This document shows, in pieces, positions 45,801-57,800 of a stretch of DNA of 64,000 bases. The notes beneath the pieces were generated by a model. The model did no database searches. It was not told where the DNA came from and saw only the letters and a list, made by a program, of their open reading frames with translations. The DNA is from Chinchilla lanigera (Eukaryota > Chordata > Mammalia > Rodentia > Chinchillidae), in NCBI RefSeq assembly GCF_000276665.1, contig NW_004955425.1, forward strand, positions 25,024,467-25,088,466, read 5' to 3'. The position numbers and the translations under genes are program-made. The number at the start of each line of letters is the position of its first letter. Position 1 is the stretch's first letter.

Positions 45801-48800
45801 GCGTTGGAGTAGTTTCTGTACATTTAGTTTCCAAGAGATTAGTAGTATTTAGGAAAAAGTTATTGTTACCATGGAACAGAATTTCTCCGTACGGGTTTGT
45901 ATTGCTCAGCTTTCCATGCTGGGAAAAAAATAACTGACACAGCTTAAGGAAGAAGAGGCTTCCTCTCACTCACAGTTTCAGCCCGGGATCAGCTGATTCC
46001 AAGGCAGAAATGGCCATCGCAGAAGGCTGCGATGCAGGACAGCTCCTCAGCTACGGCAGGCAGGAGCAGAGAGCCGGGGAAGAGGCCGGGACCAGAACGC
46101 ACCTCTGCAGGTGACACCTCCAGCAGTCTACATCCGCCAACCCGGGTTCGTTCACTCCAAGCTCCTGGCTGGAAGATCTAATCAGCTTCCAGGCTTCTCT
46201 TAATCCAGGCGCGCTGACGCTCAAGATTAACTAGCACAAGAGTATATCCTAGTGCTTTCATGTTTTAATTAATCCCAATGGCTAAAGTCTACCTTAATCA
46301 TGTTGAAATAAGTTGTTTAAAATGAGTACACCATGCTTTGAAAGTTGTCAAGTGACCCATATCGAGAATATTTATTTAAATATTTATACAATGTGCAACT
46401 TCATAGGTAAGCTAGCAAATTCCACGTTTTCTTGGATTTGGTTTGCTGTTTTCCCCTAACTTGACTAGCTGTGTTAAGCCACGATGGAAGGAATGAGGTG
46501 CGGCGTGAGGCAGGTCTGGCGTCTCCCTCCCACGCATGTGACCTAGGCAGCTCTCCTGCCTCCGAGCCCGCTCCTGGGGGCCGTTAAAGGACAGTGTCCT
46601 TAGGGAGGGTTGAACGTCTGAGTGTGCGCTCAGCACCACGTCGGGTGCCCCAGTGCACTGTGGCTGTGAGGTTGTCTGTTACTTCTGTTTAGGTTTATGA
46701 AGGTAAACTAGCGGACCAGTACTTCCAGAGAACCCTCCTGAAGAAAGTCTGGAAGGGCTGGCGCTCCGTCGTGCAGAGGCAGTGGAAGGAGGTGGTAGAG
46801 CGAGCTTGTCAGGCAAGAGCCGAAGAAGTTTGCATCCAGATTTCCAATGATTATGAGGCCAAAGTTGCTATGGTAACTTTCTCTTTTCAATTTCACTTTT
46901 TATTAATGCAATAGGAAAGATGAGTAGAGTCATTAGTAGTTTATAGTTAGCTTTCTTGTTTTACTGTGTATATAGCCAAAAATAAAAACAAAAAAGATTT
47001 TATCCTATTAATTTAAATTATATTCGTACAGGGTTGATATAAAGCAGATGCACATAAATTGAAATTATTTTTCTTTGACTTTTAATAATAAAATTAATAC
47101 TGTTTCCATGGGAAACTATTTGGCACCTAAAATGAAATTAAAACTATCTGAAAAATGTGGCAGTCCTCATGAAATAAATATAATAAGAAACTTCATCATT
47201 ATGGCACTAAATTCTTAATATTAAAAATAAATTTCATAATACAAATAATTTTCTGTAATTCAAATGACATGCAAAAGTACAGTCCCTGCAGGTTTGGTCT
47301 AGGGAAAAAACAGGCCATACCTAAATCCACTCTGCACTTTAAATTCTGTAGATAGCATTCACTTTCTAAAAATTCTATAAATATGTTTAGGGTTTTTTTT
47401 TTCCTGAGCGGATCAGAGGTAACTGTGGCTCATGTAAATCAATGTATTTTGTTCAGTATCCTACATAAAAATTTTGTGGTAAAAATGACATTTTTGTATA
47501 ATGAAAATGTAGCAGAAGCTCCCACCCCCTCCCCAAGTAGTACACTTCAGTTTGATAGTTGCCCAGGTAATAGTTCCAGCTGCAGTTCCTGTTACTTTTG
47601 TTTCTTAGAAACAGCTGGTCACTGTGATGCACACTGTAAGAACCAATCCCAACTGCCAAGCCATTCTGCTCTGTACCTCCTGCTTGCTTATCTCATAAGC
47701 CCTAGACCACCAGAAATCGGGCCCTCACATTTTCGTAATGACCCTGATCAGTGCTCATCAACATAGATAAATCTGCCTCCAAATCCTGGGTGTTGCTTCA
47801 GTGTTTCTGCTTGCTGTAGCAAAAATACACTGACAGCAAGGCAAGTATGGTGGCACATACCTGTTAATCTCAGCACTCAGGAGGCTGAGGCAGGAGTATC
47901 CCTGCAAGTTACAGACTCGCCTGATTTACCAAGTGAATTCAAGGCCGAAAGGCCAATTTGCATTGCACAGCAAAACCCTGTCTCAAAAAAAAAAAAAAAA
48001 AAAAAAAAATTACACTGACAATCTTCAGTGAAACTGGTATAAAATTCTACTTATTTGAGCCCTGACTTTATGGTTAGGACTGAAAATGGTTTGTTGATGG
48101 AAACCTCGGGCATAAAATACAACTAAATAAGATAGCACAAGAGGTACATGGGAAACTGTTTTTATTCTTCTGTATAAGAATAACATCATAGTATGTCTAT
48201 ATTTTTAGCAGTAATACTGTTTCTTGTGTTTCAAATTTTTTTTTCAAATTATCTTTATTTTAGTTATCAGGAGCTTTGGAAAATGCGAAAGCTGAGATTC
48301 AGAGAATGCAACAAGAGAAAGAGCACTTTGAAGATTCTATGAAGAAAGCATTCATGAGGGGGGTGTGCGCATTAAATCTAGAAGCCATGACTATATTTCA
48401 AAACAGAAATGATGCAGGTTGGTAGTGAAGATTCTTTGCTATTTTCAGAAAAGAACTCAAGACAATTTTAGGGATCAGTACGGTCTGCAGTACTAATCTG
48501 TGATGGATATATCTCATCGAGGCGCTGTTTAATGTCACGATGTCATATTCAGCTTTAAATCCACCATGAAATTTAGCTCAGTTACAGTTACTTATGTTAC
48601 TTAGATCAGATCAGGTAACCTGTCAATTTGTAATTAAGCTAAAGGTTACAGTAATACTTTTAATGTAGAACATTATTTTAAGCTTCTTTTAACTAGTAAT
48701 TTTAATACCTCTAACTATGAAATTTCTATTTTTCCTAAATATCCAAATTCCTTGGACTGTTTTATTTACCAAATATTTCCCACCTATTCATTGTTCCCCA

Positions 48801-51800
48801 CTTTAAAAGGAACTTTTCTTCCAATTTGAAAAAGGTCTTAATTAAACTCGTTTTCAACAAATCTAGATATAAGCATATTTATAGAAGTCAGTAAAATAAT
48901 TTTATTTTTAAAAAGTCCTGTTAGAACTAACTACATTTCAACTGGTTATGGTGTTGCATTCTTGTAATCCCAGCACTCAGGAGGCTGAGGCAGGAGGATC
49001 ACTGCAAGTTCAAGGCCAGCATGGCTACATAATGAATTCAAGACCAGCTTGAACTACATAGTGAGACCTGGTCTCCAAAGAAAAGAACTAATGACATTTT
49101 TACATTGCCTGGAGTCTGAGTGTCCATGTAGTGGTTTTGTCCGCATGGCTTAAGGCACATGACCAGAACCCTTTGCAGCCAATGTACAGCTTAGATTCTT
49201 TCTCCAGAGAAGGCAGATGATGTACACCTTACTAGCCTGCTTTAGAGGGGTTCTTTGCACAGTGAAATCCACAAAAGAACTTTAAACAACAAAGCGTACT
49301 CTAACATGTAGCTGATAAGATGTAATTATTGTCTTAATTCCAGCAGCCTCCCAAGCTTCAGATGAAATACGTGACTGTCTGTGCCGTGTTCCCTCATATA
49401 AAACCCTCTTGGACTCGGCCTTCTCATCATTGAGACAGCTCCATTGTGTGACATTCTTAAATGATTTCAGTCCTATGAACAACTTCCCTGCACTTGCTGT
49501 GCACCCATTTTATGGCACCAAAAGACATGTAATATCTAAACTGTGCATGTTTTGGTGACAGTGTGGGCAGATCATTCTGTGAGAGTGGTGGTGAGCCCAT
49601 GGCACGTGTTACCACTATCTGTTATCAGCTGTCTGTTATCACTGAAGGTGCTAAAAGGTTCACCATCACTGTTCTGCGAGAAGCAGTCATGGTGTGTGGT
49701 CCATCTGCAGGTTAGAAACTTGTAATCATAGAACCACAAGGCTGAATTATTTATCTTGCCAGTACTCAAATAAGAACTTGAGTTCTCCAATAAGAACTTG
49801 ATTTCTCCAGTAAATGGTCTTATTTGAAAATCAGTGCTGAAGACCAACTCATCACCCTCAATGATAGACTGGTCTGTTTCAGCTCTAATTATTGGTATGT
49901 TGCATATACTGAATTGAGGATTTGTCTATTTGGAAGAGATGCTGGGTTTTATAAGCAGCAAGTCCCACTAGAACTGATGACACTCAATCACAAAAAACTT
50001 TCTCACTTAAGAAGGTGATAAGGTTACTTAGAATATTTTGCTGCCTTGTAAGTTTACCATCTTAAAATTTAAATTCAAATACAGATCTGTCTCCTACAGG
50101 CCATTATACATAACAAGATTTATAGAAAGAGAATGTATTCTGACAGTTATACAGCTTGATTTGTTTTATTCCTTTTAAGACTTATTCTGAAGTCTTCTGT
50201 CATATGTAGCCAGTGCTATCTCTGAGAACCCAACTGTTTTAAGTGACCTGGGGCATTACTTACCATAAATATGAGTGATAAAGAGGACAAAAATTATGAA
50301 ATACACACTACAGTAATGTTAGTGGAGCTACCAAAGGCAAAAGCTCAATGTAATCTAATGCTGGCTATGCTTCATGGTATATGTAGATTTTGTAACATCT
50401 TATTGACAGCTATTTTAATTTTTAAATTCTCATAAGAAAAAAAATTACTTCTGGGTCCCTCCTATTAAAACAACTGTTTTTGGGCTGGGGATTTAGCTCA
50501 GCGGCACAGCACCTGCCTGGCAAGCCCAAGGTCATGAGTTCGATTCCCAGTACAGAAAGAGAAAAAAAACAGTTGTTTTTTTATAGTGCACTTTTAAATA
50601 ATGCAAGCTGCCTTAATATACCAGTCCTATTAAATAGTTATTAAATTATTTTTGTTTGTCCTGGTCCTCTGCTGTGTGTAATCTCCAGCAAGCCTCATGT
50701 TATGTGTTAATCTCAAATCTTGTGAATTATAAATCGGAGGTTTTTATGAAGAAGGCAGAGTTTGGCTATAAAAAATGACCTTAAAATGATACCTGCCAGT
50801 TTTTCAAGCTATTTTAGGCACAGTAGAAAAATACTTTAAAACTGTGAAAAGCTGCCCCATTAAAGTAGGAATAATTCCTATTAAACCTAACATTTCTCTC
50901 ATAAACGGAAAACCAATAAATGAGCCCACCTTAGGGAGAGTGGGTCACCTGCCCCTCCTCCACGGTGTCCCATGACCAGGTCTGATCTCTGTATCAGTTC
51001 TGTACTGGTAATGTTTGCCACCACCAAAAGCCAGATACTTAGTAATGCATTGCATCAAAAAATATGTTAAAACCCTGTGTGTGTGCATGTTGTTTTGTTT
51101 TCACATTAAAAGCGGTGCTATTTTATAGTGAATTAGACCCTTTCATCAGAGGATTTCAAAGGTTCTAGGCACTGTAACCATCATCAAACTTTTTTAGCAA
51201 GGTTACTATAACTCTTTCATACACAAATAGTTTAAGAAAAGGACTAATGCATAAGCCAAAATTTTTGGATGAAAAGAAAACAATCCAGAAAAGCATTTAA
51301 AAATAATATCTTCTATTCAGTATTCTGAAACAGCTCATTGAATTTGCAAACCTCTCTGCTGTTGGGTACCAGAGAGATGTAGTCGTAAGTGGAAACTAAC
51401 CACATTCTAACGCAGAGGGAGAAATGAATCTGAAATGGAAGAACTCCTTTGTCCTTGGTTAGGGAAGCTGACACCATTTCCTCCTTTGTGTGTGGGATGG
51501 GGGATTGAGCCCAGGGCCTTTGTGCTGAGCTATATCCCCAGCCCTTTTATAATTTTAATTTTGAGATGAAGCCTTGCTACATTGCCCAGTCTGGACTCAA
51601 GCTTGCAACCCCTCCGACCTCAGCATCCCTAGGGCATGCACTACTGCACCGGACTCCCCTCAATCCTTAAATCAAGGGTACACGTCAGCTGTGACAGACA
51701 GTTGCTGTGTGCAGTGTCCCTATGATCAGTTAAATGTGTAGATGTGCTCTTTATTCTTGATTCATACAGTCTAACTAGAAGAACCTTTAGGGGTAGGGGG

Positions 51801-54800
51801 TGCTGAACATCAAACCTAGGGCCTCTGACAACATGCTTCGCTATGGATAAGCAGAACTTGAGACTCCGCTGTAATTAGTGCCACCCAGTCCATTAAGCCT
51901 GGATACTCATCAGACACATGGGTGGGTGAGCAGAGCACCTAGACCCATCCCTTCCCAAACAGTTCTGTTTTAGAAGTCATAGATAAGCCCAAGTAATGAC
52001 ACCAGCCATACAGCCTTGCTGCATGCCCCGCTTCCCTATTGGATTAATATTATTAAGCCGCTGTATGTGTGATCCTATAGGTTGAGTTTAGTTTGACCCA
52101 TGTTGTACCCACATTGTGACTTTGCTGTATAAATTTGCCCTGACAAAGGACCCCAGTGGCAGCCCACTCGGGAGCCCTCCTGTCTCTCAGGAGCTATTCC
52201 TATTCCACAGTAAACTTTTGCTACACTTAAAAAAAACCTGGGGCCTCGTCTGTGCTCTACCGTGAAGCTACATCCCCAGCCCAAGAACACGTTTCTTGCC
52301 TGGCATGGTGTTAAGTTCCTGTAGTCTCGGCTACTTGGGAGGCTGAAGCAGGAGCATCATATGACCCAGCAATTCAAAAGCAGCCTGGACAACATAGTGA
52401 GACCCCAGTTAAAAAAACAAAAAAAATTTTTTAAAAACCCATTTCTTTTACAGTGTCAAAAGTAATGATGGTTACAGTACTATATTGATTTATTACTATT
52501 TGTTAAAAAGTGCAGAATAAAAATACACTGTTTTTGCTAGGCTAGTAGCAATATATGGAAATAAGAAGGGGTATGGTGATTCTAGAAAATAGTTCCAAAG
52601 ATCCAAATGCATGGCGTTTACCAGGAGAGCAGTGTGAAGTGCAGAAGGACACAGGCCCTTAGGCTCTGTGTGACCGTGTATATCACCGTCATAGTGTGAC
52701 AGCTGTACACCTACCTCAGGTTCCAGTGAACACCGAATTTATTTTATCTTTTTTTTAAATTTTTTTTATTTTTAAAGAGGAAAAAAACAAAATTTCAAAA
52801 CAAGACAATAGGAAGGTAGCAATGGTTAGTACATTGTATATCGTTATCTTTGAATTAGTTACTCAGAGTACAAGAGATCAGCATTTAATTGTCCAAACAA
52901 TATCAGCACAAACCTTTCTTTTCAATGAACTAAGAGAAATTAGTATTATAACTGTCTTTTTTATAACTATCTTAACTATCATATATATATTTATATATAC
53001 ACATATATATATATATCTTTTTTTTTGCTTTTCTCTTCCTTCTTTCCTCCATTACCCCATCCCAGTTTCTCTTTCCTTTTGAAGTTTCTTCCCATTTTAC
53101 AATACCTATTGTACATTTCGGATCTTATTTACTCTTTCAGCTTCTCACACTAGGGAGACAATACAATGTCGACATGTATGTCTGGTTTATTTCATTATAA
53201 GTATGGTCTCGAGTTGCATGCATTTACCTATAAAAGTCTTTGGTTTATCCTTCTTTATGGCTGAGTAGTACTCCCTTGTATAAAATGACCACATCTTTTT
53301 CATCCATTCCTCATTTGATGGGCATTTGGGTTGTTTCCAAGATTTAGCTATTACAAATTGTGCTGCTGTAAACATGAATGCACATATAGCTGTGGTATGA
53401 TGTTTATGTAATTCTTCTGGGAAGATCTCCAGAAGGGGAGTAGCTGGGTCGAATGGGACATCCAACTCTAGTTTTTGAAGAATTGCCACATTGATTTCCA
53501 CAGTGGTTGTATCAGTCTACATACCCACCAACAGTGGAGAATGCTTCTCACACTAGGGAGAGGCTGGGGCATCACAGTCCCCAACTTGAAATTACACTGT
53601 AAAGCTCCTGTGATAAAAACAGCATAGTACCGGCAAAAAAACAGGCCCAAAGATCAGTGGAATGGATTAGAAGGTGGACAAACAACGCAGCCCCTCCAGC
53701 ACTTATTATTGGTTGATTTCGTGATGATAGCCATTCTTTCCTAGGTGAGATGGAATCTCAGTGTTTTAATTTGCATCTCTCAAAAGACCAGTGATGTTCA
53801 ACATTTTTTCATATATTTATTTGCTATTTGTATTTCTTCATCTGAGAATTGTGTGTTCATCTCAGATGCCCATTTTTGGATTGGGTCTATAAATTTGGGA
53901 GATCTGATTTTTTAGTTCTTTATAAGTTCTCAGCAGTAATCCCTTGTCTGAGGAACAGCTGGCAAACATTTTTTCCCACATTTTGGGTTGTCTCTTCACT
54001 TTGTTGCTGGTTTCTCATCTTGTGCAAAAACTTTTTAATAAGATGAGATCCCAGTTGTTGAATCTTTGTGAACATTGCTGTGCAATCAGGATTTTATTCA
54101 TGAAGTCTTTGCCTACACCAAAGCCTTCAAGAGTTTTACCTATTCTATCTTCCAGCAGATTTAATGTTTCTGTCTTAATATTTAGATCTTTGATCCACTT
54201 CAAATTTAGCTTGGTGCATGGTGAAACATAAGAGTCCAATTTTATCCAGTTTTAATCTTTGGCATGTGCAGAGCCAGTTTTCCCAGCACCGTATAGTCAA
54301 GAGGCTGTCTTTCTTCCAGTGAATATGTTTGGCACCATTGTCACAGATAAGGTAGCTTCTTATGTCTGAAGTTGTTTCTGCACCTTCTAATCCGTTCCAT
54401 TGATCTTTGGGTCTGTTTTTTTTTTGCCAGTACTTTGCTTTTTTTTTTTTTTTTTTTTTGTCACAGGAGCTTTACAGTATAATTTCAAGTTGGGGATTGT
54501 GATGCCCCAGCCTTCCCTTTGTTGCCCAGAATTGCTTTTGCTATTCTAGGTCTTCTGGTTCTAAATGAATTTTAGGATTGTTTTCTCTAATTCTGTGAGA
54601 CATGCTATTTAATTTTGATCAGAATTGCACTAAAACTGTTTTAAGAGTATGGCCATTTTCACTCTATTGGTTCTTCCTACCCAAGACCAAGGGATATCTT
54701 TCCATTTTCTGATATCCTCATCAATCTCCTTTCTTGAAGTACTGTAGTTTTCAATGTAGAGGTCTTTTACATCCTTCATTAGGTTGATTCCTAGATATTT

Positions 54801-57800
54801 CATTTTTTTGGATGCTATTGTGAAAGGTATTGTTTCCCTAATTTCTCTCTCAGTGAGCATGTTATTCGTGTACAGAAAGGTTATTGATTTTTGAATGTTG
54901 ACTTTGTATCCAGCTATGCTACTGAATTTGCTTATTAAGTCTAGCAGTGTTTTAGTGGAGTTTTGGGGGTCTTTTATGTAGAGTGTCATGTCATCTGCAA
55001 ATAATGATAATTTAACTTCTTCCTTGCCTATCCTTATTCCTTTTATTCCTTTCTCTTGTCTAATTGCTGTGACTAAAGTTTCCAGGACTGTGTTGAATAA
55101 GAGTAGAGACAGTGGGCATCCTTGTCTTGTCCTGATTTTAGAGTGAACACCTTCAATTTTTGTCCATTTAGTATGATGTTGCCTGTTGGTTTGTCATAGG
55201 TGGCTTTGATCAGAGTGAGATAAAGATCATCTATTCCAATTTCCCATAGGGTTTTTATCATGAATGGGTGCTAGACTTTGTCCAAAGCTTTTTCTGCATC
55301 TATTGAGATGATCATGTGATTTTTGTCCTTGGCTCTCTTAATATGGTGTCTTACATTTATCGATTTATGTATATTGAACCATTCCTGCATCCCTGGGATG
55401 AATCCCACTTGGTCACGGTGTATAATCTTGGTGATTTGCTGCATCCTGTTTGCTAGTACCTTATTGAGGATTTTGCATCTGTGTTCATTATGGAGATTGG
55501 CCTGTAATTCTCTCTCTTAGTTGCGTCCTTCTCCAGTTTTGGTATCAGGATAATGCGTACTTCCAGGAATGACTTTGGGAGTGCTTCTTCCCTTTCAATT
55601 TCATTAAAGCATTTAAGAAGTAGTGGTGTTAGGTCTTCTCTAAATTTCTTGTAGAATTCATCAGGGCCTGGGCTTTTCTTTGTTGTAGGTTTTTAATTAC
55701 ATTGTTGATTTCATTGATTGATACTGGTTTATTTAGGGTTTTTATATCTTCTTGATTCAGCTTTGGTAATTCATATGTATCTAGGAATCTCCATTTCTTC
55801 TGCATTTCCCATCTTATTAGAATACAAGTTTTCAAACTAGGTATAGATGATCTTCTGGATTTCTTCAGGGTCCATTGTAATTTTACCCTTTTCATTCTTA
55901 GTTGTGTGGATTTGAGGCTTTCCTTTCCTTTTTTTTGATAAGGTTGGATAAGGGTTTGTCGATTTTATTTAATCTTTCAAAGAACCCACTCTTCAATTCA
56001 TTGATTCTTTGTATTGTTTTTTAGTTTCTGATGTGTTAATTTCTGCTCTGATCTTTATCATTTCCTCCTTATATAAGCTTGTGGCTTAGCCTGCTCTTCT
56101 TTTTCTAGAAGTTTGAAGTTCACCATTAATTTGTTTATTTGCACTTGCTTTGTTTTCCTGGTACAGGTTTTTACTGCTATCAGTTTCCCTCTTAGGACTG
56201 CTTGCATTGTGTCCCAGAAGTTCTGATACGTTGTATTCTCATTTAATTGTAGAAACTGCCTAATATCTTCTTTCATTTCTTCCATGACCCATTCGTTGTT
56301 CAAGAGGGTGCTATTCAGTTTCCATGTGTTTATGACGTTCTTGTGGCTTCTTTTGCCATTGATTTCCAGTTTCACTGTACTATGGTCTGATATGCACGGG
56401 ATAATTTCAGTTCCTTTAATTTACCTATGCATGTTCTCTGAGCTAGTATGTGGTCTATTTTGGAGAACGTCCAGTGTGCAGCTGAGAAGAATGTGTATTC
56501 TGATATTGTGGGGTGGAACACTCTGTAGACACTTACTAAGTCCATTTGTTCAAAAGTCTGGTTCAGTTCTAATATTTCATTGTTGATTGTCTAGTTGATC
56601 TTTTTGTGACAGTGGGGTATTGAGATTTTTCAGGTGTGTTAATATTTGTTTTATATAGTTGGGTGCACTGGTATTGCATATGTATTTGTGATTGTTATCT
56701 CTCCCTCTTGGATTGTTCCCTTTACAAGGATACAGTGGCCTTCTTTGTCTCTCTTAATCAGTCTTGGCTTGCAGTTCACTTTGTCTTGCAAATAGAATAG
56801 CTATCCCTGCTTTCTTGTGGGTTCCTGTCACATGTAGTATTGTTTTCCATCTTTTAACTGTCAGCCTATGAATTTCTTTTGGAATTAAATGTGGTTTTTT
56901 TTGTATGTAGCGTAATGCTAGATCTTGCTCCTTGATCTATTCTGCCAGTCTGTGTTGGATTGGTGAATTGAGACCATTAGCATTGATGGTTATAACTGCT
57001 ATGTATTGACTTACTCTTGTCATGTTATTTTTCTGTTGTTGGGTCCCACTCTTTTTTCTTTCTGTTTAATTGTTTGTCTTTCCTGGTGGATTCCTTCTGC
57101 TGGAGTTCGTGGAGTTGTAGTCCTCGTTATCTCTTTCTAGAACGTCCTTCAAAACATTTTGGAGTGCTGGTTTGGGGTCACAAATTTCCTCCGATGTTCC
57201 GTGTCATGGAAGTATCTTATTTCTCCATCAGTTTCGAAAGATAGTTTTGCGGGGTACATCAGTCGGGGTTGAAGGTTGTTTTCCTTTAGAACTTGAAATA
57301 CTTCACTCCAGCTGTCCTTGACTTGAGGGAGACGCCGCTCCCATCCACTGCGGCGTCTCTGGAGGCCTCCGGGTTCGGTTCGCCGGCAGTGGCGGCGTGC
57401 TGGGGCGCAGTAAGCCCCGCCTCCGGGAGAAGGCGCCACCGGCCACCTTCTCCTCTGTGGAAGTTTCTCTCTTCACTCTCTCCGTGGGCTTCAGTTCATG
57501 CTTCAGATCCTTCCTGGTTCCAGGGCACCCCTTCCCTCTTGTCGTCCTCGCGTGCTGTACTCCGGCCTCTGGACCGTGACGCTCAGGGTCTCTCTGCTGC
57601 TCGCCACTGGCCGTCTTGGTGCTGTCCCTACTTTTTCTTCCGTACACTAGCAAGGCCCTGCTCCTGCGTCTTGAAGCAGGTGGTCTGAAGTTTTGGTGGG
57701 GAACAGTGACATTGACTGGCTAATATGAGAAGCTGCATTAACTGAAAAAATAGTGGACCCCGGTGACTCCAGTTTTTGTTAGGATCAGATTCGAACCGTT

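Larger units (their letters stand above)
44603..46692 (+). other. POC5: POC5 intron 7
   Basis: About 2.1 kb, phase 0, ending TTCTGTTTAG. Holds two LTR-like repeats and a partial B1-type SINE. 46240-46690 has no recognised feature. Confidence 0.8.
52741..57665 (-). mobile_element. L1 retrotransposon, antisense, nearly 5 kb, defective
   Basis: Reads on the - strand from a GC-rich 5' region (about 57,665) to a 3' end at about 52,741. In order: 5' UTR-like GC-rich part, an ORF1 piece (C-terminal only), ORF2 with many frame breaks, and the 3' UTR. Two structural defects stand out. Most of ORF1 is deleted at about 57,330. A roughly 150-bp inverted copy of ORF2 sequence is inserted at 53545-53695. 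It cannot encode its own proteins. It fills half of POC5 intron 9 in the opposite orientation to the gene. Confidence 0.85.
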
